Shown here: one piece after another, positions 1-6,171 of the stretch
Layout: each line of letters opens with the position of its first letter
Position numbering within the stretch: position 1 is the stretch's first letter
NCBI GenBank assembly: GCA_030628305.1
Contig: DAOVRE010000077.1
Span: forward strand, 1 to 7,088
From: Candidatus Heimdallarchaeota archaeon
GTDB lineage: Archaea; Asgardarchaeota; Heimdallarchaeia; Heimdallarchaeales; Heimdallarchaeaceae
Length of the DNA: 7,088 nucleotides
Direction of reading: 5' to 3'
Program-made: the position numbers and the translations under genes
The notes under the pieces: generated by a model
Told to the model about the DNA's origin: nothing
The model's input: only the letters and a program-made list of their open reading frames with translations
The model's database searches: none

Positions 1-573
1 AAGAATTCGTCTAGCTAAGTCTTCTACTCTATCAAAATCACTCACTAATAGAAAACCTTGAGCTGCTAATGTGAATATCAGAAATGCCGCAAGTTTTCCT
101 TCAAATTCATCAGCATAGGTGGCAATGTGATGATCTATTTCATCAGCAGTTGTCAAAGCCATAGGATAATTTTGTTCTCCATAAAGAAGTAGAAATTCCA
201 AACTAGCTGTAATAAATGCATTTCTGGGAGTTTCTAAAGATTCGCTATATTTTTGTTGAAATTGTAATTTCAAACTAACAATTTTATTAGTCATATGGAG
301 TCTTGAATAAGCATAAGCTCTGTAGAGATAATATTCTGGTCTGGTTAAAGATTCTGTTAGCTTTAGTAGAGATCTAAAATCACGTGTACATATTGCTGCA
401 TCAACAGATAAATCCTGCAAATCAGCATTTACAAAATTTATGGTAGAGTGCTCAATGCATGCTTTTGCAAAGCTATTCAATGAATATTTTTCTTGATCTA
501 CAGAATCGAGAAGACTTACAATAAAAGGGTCTTCAAACGTTTTTTCATGTCGTATGCTAAACGGAGCAAACAT
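1..573 (-). CDS. Partial TPR-like helical repeat protein, C-terminus off the left edge
   Basis: An open frame runs from an ATG at 573 to the left edge without a stop, giving 191 N-terminal residues (it begins MFAPFSIRHEKTF). It is almost entirely predicted helix, with pairs of amphipathic helices at about residues 80-108, 117-147 and 157-191. Their spacing of roughly 37-40 residues and their small/aromatic pattern (YRAYAYSRL, AFITASLEFLLLYGE, LAAFLIFTLAAQGF) resemble degenerate TPR or other alpha-solenoid repeats, which usually act as protein-binding scaffolds. No catalytic motif, signal peptide or clear membrane segment is seen. The start is supported by an AAGGAGA SD seven bases upstream and by a TATA element further up. 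It lies downstream of the alpha/beta hydrolase on the same strand, 228 bases away and with its own promoter, so co-transcription is not required. The TPR assignment is inference from pattern only; the coding call is strong. Confidence 0.8.
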   Translation of the reverse strand, partial: MFAPFSIRHEKTFEDPFIVSLLDSVDQEKYSLNSFAKACIEHSTINFVNADLQDLSVDAAICTRDFRSLLKLTESLTRPEYYLYRAYAYSRLHMTNKIVSLKLQFQQKYSESLETPRNAFITASLEFLLLYGEQNYPMALTTADEIDHHIATYADEFEGKLAAFLIFTLAAQGFLLVSDFDRVEDLARRIL

Positions 574-580
574 CAACTAA

Positions 581-587
581 TCTCCTT
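581..587 (-). promoter_or_regulatory. Shine-Dalgarno site of the left-edge gene
   Basis: Minus-strand AAGGAGA lies seven bases before the ATG at 573. It is one of the clearest ribosome binding sites in the window and fixes the start of the partial helical-repeat gene. Confidence 0.75.
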
Positions 588-660
588 GTTTCATCTGATA
601 TCAAGTGGTCTCAACATAAATATGATAGTAACACTCTGAAATTCTAATACTTCATTACTC

Positions 661-676
661 TAAATATATATTTAAA
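661..676 (-). promoter_or_regulatory. TATA-box promoter candidate for the left-edge gene
   Basis: Minus-strand TTTAAATATATATTTA is a strong archaeal-type TATA element. Its centre is about 95 bases upstream of the ATG at 573. A start site about 25 bases downstream would give a leader of roughly 70 bases containing the SD. The element is nearly self-complementary, so orientation is inferred from the only gene it could serve. Confidence 0.5.
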
Positions 677-707
677 CATTCATTTAGAAACCAGTATACC
701 CCCAACT

Positions 708-712
708 AAAAA
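708..712 (-). terminator. Weak T-tract terminator candidate after the alpha/beta hydrolase gene
   Basis: Minus-strand GGGGTTTTTAG gives a run of five T about 90 bases after the hydrolase stop and before the TATA box of the next gene. Archaeal termination often needs only T-rich tracts, but this run is short and no stem is evident, so the call is tentative. Confidence 0.25.
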
Positions 713-801
713 CCCCATTGAATCAACATCTAACAGAATTACTTTCTCTTCGTTTCTCTTACTTCACGGATATCGGTCTGTAAAATTTAGGAAAGCCCAT
801 G

Positions 802-1626
802 CTATTGATTCTCTAACTTCCTAATTAGTTCAACTAAAGGAAAACTATGAGCAGCAATATTGGTTTCTAAATCATAATATTCAGAATCTTTTACAGCTTT
901 GTGAATATTTAGAGTGATCTCTGCTGCATGTGCTTTGTCTTTTTCTGCAGCAACAAATATACACTTATTGTTGACTTTAGCTAATTGTTCATCTGTTATT
1001 CTATACTTTCTTTGTGTTAGCATGGTTTTACGAACTCTACTAGCATTGTAGCTGTCAAAATATCCCCAGTATTTCTTAGCTTGATCTTTCTGACTTCTAT
1101 CAAGATAGATATATTTAATCACAAATTTTGCTGCAGGTTTAACAAAGAAATTCCAAACAAGGGGAACAGTGATGTATACAAATGGCCATGTGTAACCTGG
1201 AACTTCTATACGTAGAACTGGTCCAACCATATAAACTGTTCTAGGAGAAAGAATACCCATACTCATAGCAAGTAAAGTAAAACCAGCTCCATAACTTGAA
1301 GCAATCATTAGATAATCTTCTAACATCAAATAATCAATGACTTCTGCAATATCTCGAGCAAAACGCTCTGCACTAAAATCAGGTTTTTTTCTTAATTGAG
1401 CAGTATGTTTTTCCCTTGTTTCGATGACATAGACTCTGTGATCTTTCATCATCTCAAGTAAAACATCATCCCAAGCGCTTGGAAGACTACCAAAACCAGG
1501 TAATAATACTAATGTATCTTTTATTTCGCCTTCTGGTTCATAATAAAGAACACGGAGAATATCTAAGCCTCTTTCTCCAACCTGAACATTTAAAACAGTG
1601 GCAAATTCCTCAAACTTTGAACTCAT
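802..1626 (-). CDS. Alpha/beta-fold hydrolase
   Basis: This 274-residue protein has the length and motif order of a single-domain alpha/beta hydrolase. The strand-and-oxyanion motif LLPGFGSLPSAWDD is at 41-54. The nucleophile elbow ASSYG at 109-113 has Ser111 as the likely nucleophile; its first position is Ala where the usual GxSxG has Gly. The acid is probably Asp230 in AAEKDKAH, and the general base His260 in NIAAHSFP, so the triad looks complete. Between strands, residues 142-175 form a very hydrophobic, aromatic cap (PGYTWPFVYITVPLVWNFF), suggesting a lipid-like or other apolar substrate or membrane contact. There is no signal peptide, so it is probably cytoplasmic. Substrate cannot be told: esterase, lipase-like and C-C hydrolase activities all use this fold. 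The ATG at 1626 has no SD but sits about 26 bases after a TATA-like element, consistent with a leaderless message. Confidence 0.88.
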   Translation of the reverse strand: MSSKFEEFATVLNVQVGERGLDILRVLYYEPEGEIKDTLVLLPGFGSLPSAWDDVLLEMMKDHRVYVIETREKHTAQLRKKPDFSAERFARDIAEVIDYLMLEDYLMIASSYGAGFTLLAMSMGILSPRTVYMVGPVLRIEVPGYTWPFVYITVPLVWNFFVKPAAKFVIKYIYLDRSQKDQAKKYWGYFDSYNASRVRKTMLTQRKYRITDEQLAKVNNKCIFVAAEKDKAHAAEITLNIHKAVKDSEYYDLETNIAAHSFPLVELIRKLENQ

Positions 1627-1646
1627 TAAGAGTTTTGAATATTACT

Positions 1647-1657
1647 CTTTTTTAAAC
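1647..1657 (-). promoter_or_regulatory. TATA-like promoter of the alpha/beta hydrolase gene
   Basis: Minus-strand GTTTAAAAAAG is centred about 26 bases before the ATG at 1626. At archaeal spacing this places the transcript start at or next to the start codon. With no SD upstream of that ATG, a leaderless transcript is the simplest reading. Confidence 0.45.
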
Positions 1658-1685
1658 TTATTTCCAAAACCAACCAATTTAGATA

Positions 1686-1702
1686 TAGAACAGATCTGTC
1701 TA
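1686..1702. repeat. Inverted repeat overlapping a stop codon
   Basis: ACAGATCTGT at 1690-1699 is a perfect ten-base palindrome. It is extended outward by TAG (1686-1688) pairing with CTA (1700-1702), with one unpaired A at 1689. It overlaps the stop codon of the two-domain protein gene and lies 60-76 bases upstream of the hydrolase start. It could be part of a termination structure, an operator for the hydrolase promoter, or chance. Confidence 0.4.
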
Positions 1703-2581
1703 AAAATCAAAAATAGTAGTAACTACTTTAGTCTTAGCTGGAAAATCTTGTTTGATTGAGAAAGTTAGTCCATCTTGAATATTTTCTACTTCTGATACAG
1801 TAAAAACAAACTTAGCAGTATAAGATTCCTCAGTCATGGAAGCTGGAATGAAACGGATGTAGATTATGCCATTAGCAACTTCAATTAAATCTCCTGAAAC
1901 AGAGATGACATGCATGGAATCATCCTTTTCATCATAAATTCTTATTTCAAGATTTTGTAAAGGATAGCTTGTATTATTTTCTATATTAAAACTAATTTTC
2001 CAAGTATCTTTAAGGGATTTTTTATCAACAATTACTACATTCATTTCAGGTTTTTCAGCAACAATTTTTGGTTTGGGTTTTATTTCTGGTTTTGGAACAA
2101 TTTTAATCTCAGACTGATTTCCAGATTCAATATTAGCATCTTTCATCTTAATTTCTGTATCCTTTTCTACCTTTGTTCGTGGTTGATATGTAGATTTAAT
2201 TTTTAGAGCTGAAGGGTTATTTATCCAATTGACAATTGTTTTTATGAATGAATATTTCACAGGATTTAGCAAATATCTTGTAACTCCTAGATCCTGTTGC
2301 TTGGTTCTAAGACCTAATATAACTAATTCCCTCACTTGTGTTTTAGTGCCTGGAAAACTATTTTTGAGTTCAGCAGTTACATCTTCTACAGCTTTGATGG
2401 TTCTTTTATAAACTCCATAGAACTCTTTGTAGCATGCTACATATTTCTCCCTTGTTTCTTCTTCCCTAGTATTAATAGATCTCAATCCCTTACATGATGA
2501 AGCTACTTCTTTGATTTCTTCATCTGTTAGCATTCTTTTGATATTCTTGATAACAAGAGAAATTTCACTTGTAGAAGCCAT
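1700..2581 (-). CDS. Unrecognised two-domain protein: helical N-terminus, Lys/Pro linker, beta-sandwich-like C-terminus
   Basis: I do not recognise this 293-residue protein. Residues 1-120 are largely charged helix, ending in an aromatic/hydrophobic stretch (about 100-121, TRYLLNPVKYSFIKTIVNWI) too polar to be a clear membrane anchor. Residues 130-180 are a low-complexity linker rich in Lys, Pro and Glu, with repeated KPEIKPKPK-like steps. Residues 180-285 alternate hydrophobic positions as short strands (WKISFNIENNTSYPLQNLEIRI, IIYIRFIPASM, YTAKFVFTV), the pattern of an immunoglobulin-like or appendage-type beta-sandwich; the N-N-x-S-x-P-L-x-N turn is typical of such folds. There is no signal peptide and no enzyme motif, so a scaffold or binding role is likelier than catalysis. 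It has its own TATA element about 33 bases before the ATG and follows a T-tract after the upstream gene, so it is probably its own transcription unit. Domain reading is inference; coding status is strong. Confidence 0.82.
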   Translation of the reverse strand: MASTSEISLVIKNIKRMLTDEEIKEVASSCKGLRSINTREEETREKYVACYKEFYGVYKRTIKAVEDVTAELKNSFPGTKTQVRELVILGLRTKQQDLGVTRYLLNPVKYSFIKTIVNWINNPSALKIKSTYQPRTKVEKDTEIKMKDANIESGNQSEIKIVPKPEIKPKPKIVAEKPEMNVVIVDKKSLKDTWKISFNIENNTSYPLQNLEIRIYDEKDDSMHVISVSGDLIEVANGIIYIRFIPASMTEESYTAKFVFTVSEVENIQDGLTFSIKQDFPAKTKVVTTIFDF

Positions 2582-2609
2582 TAACTCATCTTAAATGAAT
2601 AGAGAATTC

Positions 2610-2619
2610 AATATAAAAG
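2610..2619 (-). promoter_or_regulatory. TATA-like promoter of the two-domain protein gene
   Basis: Minus-strand CTTTTATATT is centred about 33 bases before the ATG at 2581. It predicts a leader of fewer than ten bases, and no SD is visible, so translation is likely leaderless or nearly so. Confidence 0.5.
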
Positions 2620-2622
2620 CCC

Positions 2623-2629
2623 AAAAAAA
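2623..2629 (-). terminator. T7-tract terminator of the DUF6884-like gene
   Basis: On the minus strand seven consecutive T lie a few bases past the stop of the gene ending at 2634 (TTGTTTTTTTGGG). This fits an archaeal oligo-T terminator. It directly abuts the TATA element of the next gene, separating the two transcription units. Confidence 0.5.
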
Positions 2630-2633
2630 CAAC

Positions 2634-3341
2634 TCAGAGGATCAATTTCTTATGATCCCACCATTCTTGAAAAGTTAAACTTTTAGGAGTTTTATTTACT
2701 TTTCTTAAATCACGTGCATAATTCAATAATAATGTACCTTTAGCACGGATATAACCTCCAATAGGAGGCTTGAAAATCTGTTGATCATGTTTTCTTCCAA
2801 CAATCAGATTCTGATCAATTGAAAGGATGTTTTTAGCATCTGTTTCTAGTTGTGTATTAAAATGTACAACCAATCCAGAGCTGGCTGAAAAAACATTTAC
2901 ATCCCCAACAGCTGTAAGATAATCCTTCCCTAAAGCAAGATAAACAAGTTCACATTTTTCTTTAGCAATTCTCTTAACTTCATCTTGTATAGATAAATTT
3001 CTAGCCATGATTTGAATATCTTTCTTTGTTTTATTTGTGAAGGAACAATCATAAGGAGGAAGCAGTTCGTATTCATCAACCAATCCAAAACCAGCTGATA
3101 AGATTCGGTGTTCAACAGTGCAAAAAAGTCTTAGAACTTCTATTGATTTACGAACAAACTTAGCTTGTTCTCCAGTATATAGATTTCCTGCTTCCAAGCT
3201 CAAATTCTGAAATTTCTTTTTAGCAGTTTCCCTCTGTTGGTGGTTATCCAAATTAACACAAGTTGGTTGATCAGGATGAGAAACAGCTTTGAGCTTTCCA
3301 CAAGAACTAATCACAAGAATTGATGATCTAATTTCACTCAT
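2634..3341 (-). CDS. DUF6884/YaaA-like protein of unknown function
   Basis: With the ATG at 3341 the protein has 235 residues. Motifs in order are ILVISSCGKLK near residues 8-18, LYTGEQAKFVRKS at 54-66, ILSAGFGLVDE at 80-90 followed by LLPPYDCSF, and YLALGKDYL at 134-142. This S-C-G-K / LYtg..aKF / lSAgyGLv...PYd / LGkdY order is what I know from the DUF6884 group, whose 'SAkyGLv...pYd' block resembles the YaaA peroxide-stress family. No biochemical role is established for the group, and I do not assign one. No membrane segment is visible. A longer frame starts with TTG at 3365, but that would place the purine-rich AGGAGAGAAAGG inside the coding region; this segment ends five bases before the ATG and looks like the SD, so the ATG is preferred. 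It is divergent to the FrhB-like gene across a shared promoter region. Confidence 0.78.
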   Translation of the reverse strand: MSEIRSSILVISSCGKLKAVSHPDQPTCVNLDNHQQRETAKKKFQNLSLEAGNLYTGEQAKFVRKSIEVLRLFCTVEHRILSAGFGLVDEYELLPPYDCSFTNKTKKDIQIMARNLSIQDEVKRIAKEKCELVYLALGKDYLTAVGDVNVFSASSGLVVHFNTQLETDAKNILSIDQNLIVGRKHDQQIFKPPIGGYIRAKGTLLLNYARDLRKVNKTPKSLTFQEWWDHKKLIL

Positions 3342-3346
3342 TCTAG

Positions 3347-3358
3347 CCTTTCTCTCCT
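3347..3358 (-). promoter_or_regulatory. Shine-Dalgarno region deciding the start of the DUF6884-like gene
   Basis: Minus-strand AGGAGAGAAAGG ends five bases before the ATG at 3341. It would be coding if the upstream TTG at 3365 were used, which favours the shorter protein. Confidence 0.55.
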
Positions 3359-3374
3359 GTTTCAAGTAATATTA

Positions 3375-3411
3375 CATATATATTTCTATGATAGGAACTA
3401 TATTTATATTG
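3375..3411. promoter_or_regulatory. Divergent promoter region with two TATA elements
   Basis: Two AT-rich elements lie between the divergent starts. TATATTTATAT (3399-3409) read on the plus strand is about 45 bases before the TTG at 3450, placing a start near 3430 just ahead of the SD. Read on the minus strand the same element (AATATAAATATAG) gives a leader of about 40 bases for the gene starting at 3341. The second element, minus-strand AAATATATATG at about 3376-3386, is an alternative for that gene. Which element serves which direction cannot be decided by eye. Confidence 0.5.
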
Positions 3412-3436
3412 TTGTGAAGTTAGTTAAGCTATCTGT

Positions 3437-3443
3437 GAGAGGA
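3437..3443 (+). promoter_or_regulatory. Shine-Dalgarno site supporting a TTG start
   Basis: GAGAGGA ends six bases before the TTG at 3450. No in-frame ATG exists nearby and the closest ATG (3460) is out of frame, so this site supports TTG as the true start of the FrhB-like gene. Confidence 0.65.
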
Positions 3444-3449
3444 TAGACA

Positions 3450-4628
3450 TTGACTCTAAATGACATTCAAAAATCCTTGTTTATTTTTGAAAATAAAAAC
3501 AATACTGTACAACAGATTTATGATTCACGATATTGTAATTTTTGTGGAGCTTGTATTCACAGCTGCCCCGTAGATGCAATCGAGTATTTGGACCCACAAA
3601 TAATCGTTAACGATAAGTGTATTCAATGTGGAAGTTGTTTGGAAATATGTTCTCAAAATCAAAAAATAAGGTATTTCAAACCATTAATTGATATTGAAAA
3701 AAATGAACGAATTCAAGATATTCATCCAAAAATTGCTGATGTTCCTTTTGGTCGTTTTAAAGAGATCTGGAATGGTTCCTCTAGTTCTAGAAAAACGAGA
3801 AATGCAACTATGGCAGGTGGAGTTACCACAAGTCTATTGTATACTGCTTTATCAGAAAATGTAGTTGATGCTGTTCTTATTCCAGAATTTACTGAAAACA
3901 AACAAAATCCTAGAGGGAAGTTAATTGCAAATCCAGAAGAATTACTTCAATCCGGAGGAAGTAAATATTTACCTACTCTTTCTTTAGATAGACTAGATGA
4001 AATTGCGAATAACCAAGATATAGATAGAATAGCAATTACAACATTACCTTGTCAAGCATATGTGATAAAGAAAATGTTTCTTGACACTCAATATGAGAAA
4101 CTTATTAAGAAGATCCATTTAGTATTAACATTGTTTTGTGGGAGTGGTATTCCCTATAGAGATGATGTGGAATTCTTTCTGAAAACCAAAGGAGTTACAG
4201 AAAGTTTGTCAGAATTGAAAGTGATTCGAAAAAGAGTAAGAAAGATCTGGCGAATTAATCCTCAAGACATTGAAAGATATATCTTTATCACAAAGGATGG
4301 AAAGGAAGTAAGTATCTCTTCTAGAAGAATTCTAGGATGCAAAACTAAACCTAATTGTAGTACAATTTGTCCTGATTATACGGGTTATTTTAGTGATATT
4401 TCAATTGGAGCGTCCCACATATCTACAAATGTAATTATCGCAAGAACAGAAAGAGGAAGAGAATTAGTTGATTTGGCAATTGAAAAGGAATTTATCAAGA
4501 CAAAAAATTTCTCGAAAATTAACAACTTCTTAATTAATTTCATGGGCAAAAATAAAAGGAATCTAACAAGAAAGTCATATCTCGAATTTTTCAAAAAATT
4601 AAGTCAAACAAGCAGTACTAAAATGTGA
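3450..4628 (+). CDS. Coenzyme F420 hydrogenase/dehydrogenase beta-subunit family protein (FrhB/FpoF-like) with 2x[4Fe-4S]
   Basis: This 392-residue cytoplasmic protein has two N-terminal ferredoxin motifs: C29-x2-C32-x2-C35-x3-C39-P and C57-x2-C60-x2-C63-x3-C67, the second followed by Ser instead of the usual Pro. The FrhB core follows: the flavin-region motif AGGVTTSLLYTAL at 122-134, TLPCQ at 198-202 (family GTPCQ), LFCGSG at 229-234, and the cysteine group C297, C303, C307 in the PNCSTICPDYTGYFSDISIG block. Family members carry FAD and iron-sulfur clusters and pass electrons between reduced F420 and a partner such as a hydrogenase, the Fpo/Fqo complex, or a sulfite or glutamate reductase. 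N-terminal double ferredoxin plus FrhB matches FpoF/FqoF-like architecture. No partner subunit lies in this window, so the acceptor is unknown, and some relatives need not use F420. The TTG start is backed by a good SD. The gene stands alone on the plus strand and converges on the antiporter gene. Confidence 0.9.
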   Translation: MTLNDIQKSLFIFENKNNTVQQIYDSRYCNFCGACIHSCPVDAIEYLDPQIIVNDKCIQCGSCLEICSQNQKIRYFKPLIDIEKNERIQDIHPKIADVPFGRFKEIWNGSSSSRKTRNATMAGGVTTSLLYTALSENVVDAVLIPEFTENKQNPRGKLIANPEELLQSGGSKYLPTLSLDRLDEIANNQDIDRIAITTLPCQAYVIKKMFLDTQYEKLIKKIHLVLTLFCGSGIPYRDDVEFFLKTKGVTESLSELKVIRKRVRKIWRINPQDIERYIFITKDGKEVSISSRRILGCKTKPNCSTICPDYTGYFSDISIGASHISTNVIIARTERGRELVDLAIEKEFIKTKNFSKINNFLINFMGKNKRNLTRKSYLEFFKKLSQTSSTKM

Positions 4629-4633
4629 AAAAA
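4628..4633 (-). terminator. T6 tract after the antiporter gene
   Basis: A plus-strand run of six A is a run of six T on the minus strand, 12 bases past the antiporter stop at 4645. It is a plausible oligo-T terminator and overlaps the final base of the convergent FrhB-like gene. Confidence 0.4.
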
Positions 4634-4644
4634 TATTTAAAGAG

Positions 4645-6033
4645 CTACTTTTTCAGGTTATTGTTACTCTTCATTTTTTCGTTGCTGTTTGTATCGTTCT
4701 TATCGTTCTCTTTTTCTTTAAAATCAGAGTCAACTTCAATGCCATCTTCTTCTTCAACTGCTTTCTCTTCATCAATTAAACTTTCGAAAACTCCATTTTG
4801 TTGATCTTCTTTACCAACTTCACCCGCTCTATGAATAGCCCATTTAACTAAAAGGGGTCCAATCATTTCAACAATTATAATAGTTCCTGTGACAACTGTA
4901 AGAACTATCTCTGCTTGTTCTTCGAAAATTGTCCCAACAAATTCTTCATTAATATATACTGCTAAACCTAAAGCTATTCCTCCTTGCGTTAGTAAACAAA
5001 AACCTATGTTACTTTTAATTTCTTTTGGTAATTTTGTGATTCGTGCTGCAAAGTTTGCAAAACCTATTTTTCCTACTACTCGTCCAATTAGATATATTGA
5101 GCCTACAATTCCAATGTACTTAACATAAGCAAAATCCGTTTTAAGCCCAACTAGGATAAAGAAAAAAGCTATAATAGGAGAGCTCAATTTTGAGATTTCT
5201 TGAAAAATCATTTTTGTTTCTTTTTCCTTTTGTCTTGCAAATGACATTATTATTAATCCTAAAAACATGGTAATGAGAATAGCAGATGTTCCTATGAACA
5301 TAGACAAACCAATTAAAGCAATCAAGGCACCAATTGTTACTTCTAGAATTTCTCCATGATGTCTTACGCGTTTTATAGCCCAACTGATAGCAATACCTGC
5401 AAATAAGCCTATTGCAATAGCCAAAATAACTTCCTTTGAAAAATCTAACACAACAGAAGCTCCACTGAATGTTTCTCCAGGTAATTGACTTTTGGTAACT
5501 TGAGTTGTTACCTGAACTAGAATGATTGCTATTATATCATCAATAGCCAAAATGAAAAGAATAGCTTGTGTTAAAGGACCTTTAGATTTATACTCCCACA
5601 GGACTTCTACTGTAGCTGCGGGAGCTGTTGCACTTGCCAAAGCTCCAAGAATAAAGGCAAAGCTCCAACTTAGATTTGTTAAAAAACCAACTAGAAGTGA
5701 GACTAATAGAAATGAGCCTATGCTTTCTGAAAAGAGAATGAATAAAATCTTTTTATCTATTTGCTTGAGTTTTTCCCATGATAACTCAGCTCCTATATTA
5801 AAACCTATCAATCCTAGAGCTATTATAACAACGAAAGGCATAAGATCGTCAATAGTATTAAAGGAAATGAATTCAAACCAATACCTATTAGGTAAGCTTA
5901 TCAAAATCCCAACAATAATAAAACCTAATACCTGTGGAATTTTTAGTTTTTTAAATAGAAATGTGCTTATAAAACCTACTACCAATACTGAGCCTATTTG
6001 AAGAATAATTAAGCCTATTTCCGGAATAAGCAT
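4645..6033 (-). CDS. CPA2-type Na+(K+)/H+ antiporter
   Basis: This 462-residue polytopic membrane protein has about 12-13 hydrophobic segments between residues 5 and 400 and no TrkA-N domain. Family signatures are the N-terminal KIPQVLGFIIVGILI (31-45), the unwound TM4 motif SATAPAAT at 134-141 (TAPAA where many members have TDPAA or TSPAA), the paired acidic residues Asp165-Asp166 in ILAIDDIIAIIL, and Lys322 in GRVVGKIGFA, in the place of the TM10 lysine of NapA/NhaA. In characterised relatives the DD pair goes with electrogenic exchange, so Na+/H+ exchange driven by the membrane potential is likely; the ion is inferred. Residues 403-462 form a hydrophilic, acidic, then Asn/Lys-rich tail, probably cytoplasmic, that may regulate activity. 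The ATG at 6033 lacks an SD but lies about 28 bases after a TATA-like element, suggesting a leaderless message. Two decayed antiporter pieces lie directly upstream. Confidence 0.9.
   Translation of the reverse strand: MLIPEIGLIILQIGSVLVVGFISTFLFKKLKIPQVLGFIIVGILISLPNRYWFEFISFNTIDDLMPFVVIIALGLIGFNIGAELSWEKLKQIDKKILFILFSESIGSFLLVSLLVGFLTNLSWSFAFILGALASATAPAATVEVLWEYKSKGPLTQAILFILAIDDIIAIILVQVTTQVTKSQLPGETFSGASVVLDFSKEVILAIAIGLFAGIAISWAIKRVRHHGEILEVTIGALIALIGLSMFIGTSAILITMFLGLIIMSFARQKEKETKMIFQEISKLSSPIIAFFFILVGLKTDFAYVKYIGIVGSIYLIGRVVGKIGFANFAARITKLPKEIKSNIGFCLLTQGGIALGLAVYINEEFVGTIFEEQAEIVLTVVTGTIIIVEMIGPLLVKWAIHRAGEVGKEDQQNGVFESLIDEEKAVEEEDGIEVDSDFKEKENDKNDTNSNEKMKSNNNLKK
4649..4653 (+). terminator. 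T5 tract after the FrhB-like gene
   Basis: CTTTTTC begins 21 bases past the plus-strand stop and lies within the last codons of the convergent antiporter gene. The tract is short and no strong stem is seen, so this is a weak candidate. Confidence 0.3.
4692..4709. repeat. Perfect 9-bp tandem duplication in the antiporter tail
   Basis: TATCGTTCT occurs twice in direct succession. On the minus strand it encodes the ENDKND step of the low-complexity tail. It keeps frame and is probably a slippage product in a tolerant region. Confidence 0.7.
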
Positions 6034-6055
6034 ATGTATATTGCTAAAATATTAT

Positions 6056-6066
6056 CTATTTTAATA
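6056..6066 (-). promoter_or_regulatory. TATA-like promoter of the antiporter gene
   Basis: Minus-strand TATTAAAATAG, preceded by GAAAG in the position of a TFB-recognition element, is centred about 28 bases before the ATG at 6033. That spacing predicts a leaderless transcript. The surrounding 138-base gap is very AT-rich, so other placements are possible. Confidence 0.4.
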
Positions 6067-6171
6067 CTTTCTTTAGTTATACTTATTATTTTTCGTTGAT
6101 TATTATTAGTATTTATCTATGCTTTTCTATCTCGTTTGAGCACCAATTTAAATAAAAGTAACTTTGGATGA

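Noticed and set aside
769..778. GATATCGGTC occurs here and again at 6921-6930, with similar purine/pyrimidine-rich flanks
   Set aside because: The match is only ten bases; one copy is intergenic and the other encodes part of DRYL in the right-edge gene. No longer repeat extends from it, so chance is the simplest explanation.
2930..3115. A 61-codon minus-strand frame inside the DUF6884-like gene
   Set aside because: It is another frame of a gene with clear conserved motifs and has no independent support.
5522..6001. A 159-codon plus-strand frame opposite the antiporter gene
   Set aside because: It is antisense to a clearly recognised membrane protein gene. Long antisense frames are common opposite hydrophobic coding sequence, and it has no motifs of its own.
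6034..6171. Very AT-rich gap between antiporter copies, considered for a small RNA or small gene
   Set aside because: Only a promoter-like element for the antiporter is visible; no stable stem, tRNA-like or coding pattern is seen.
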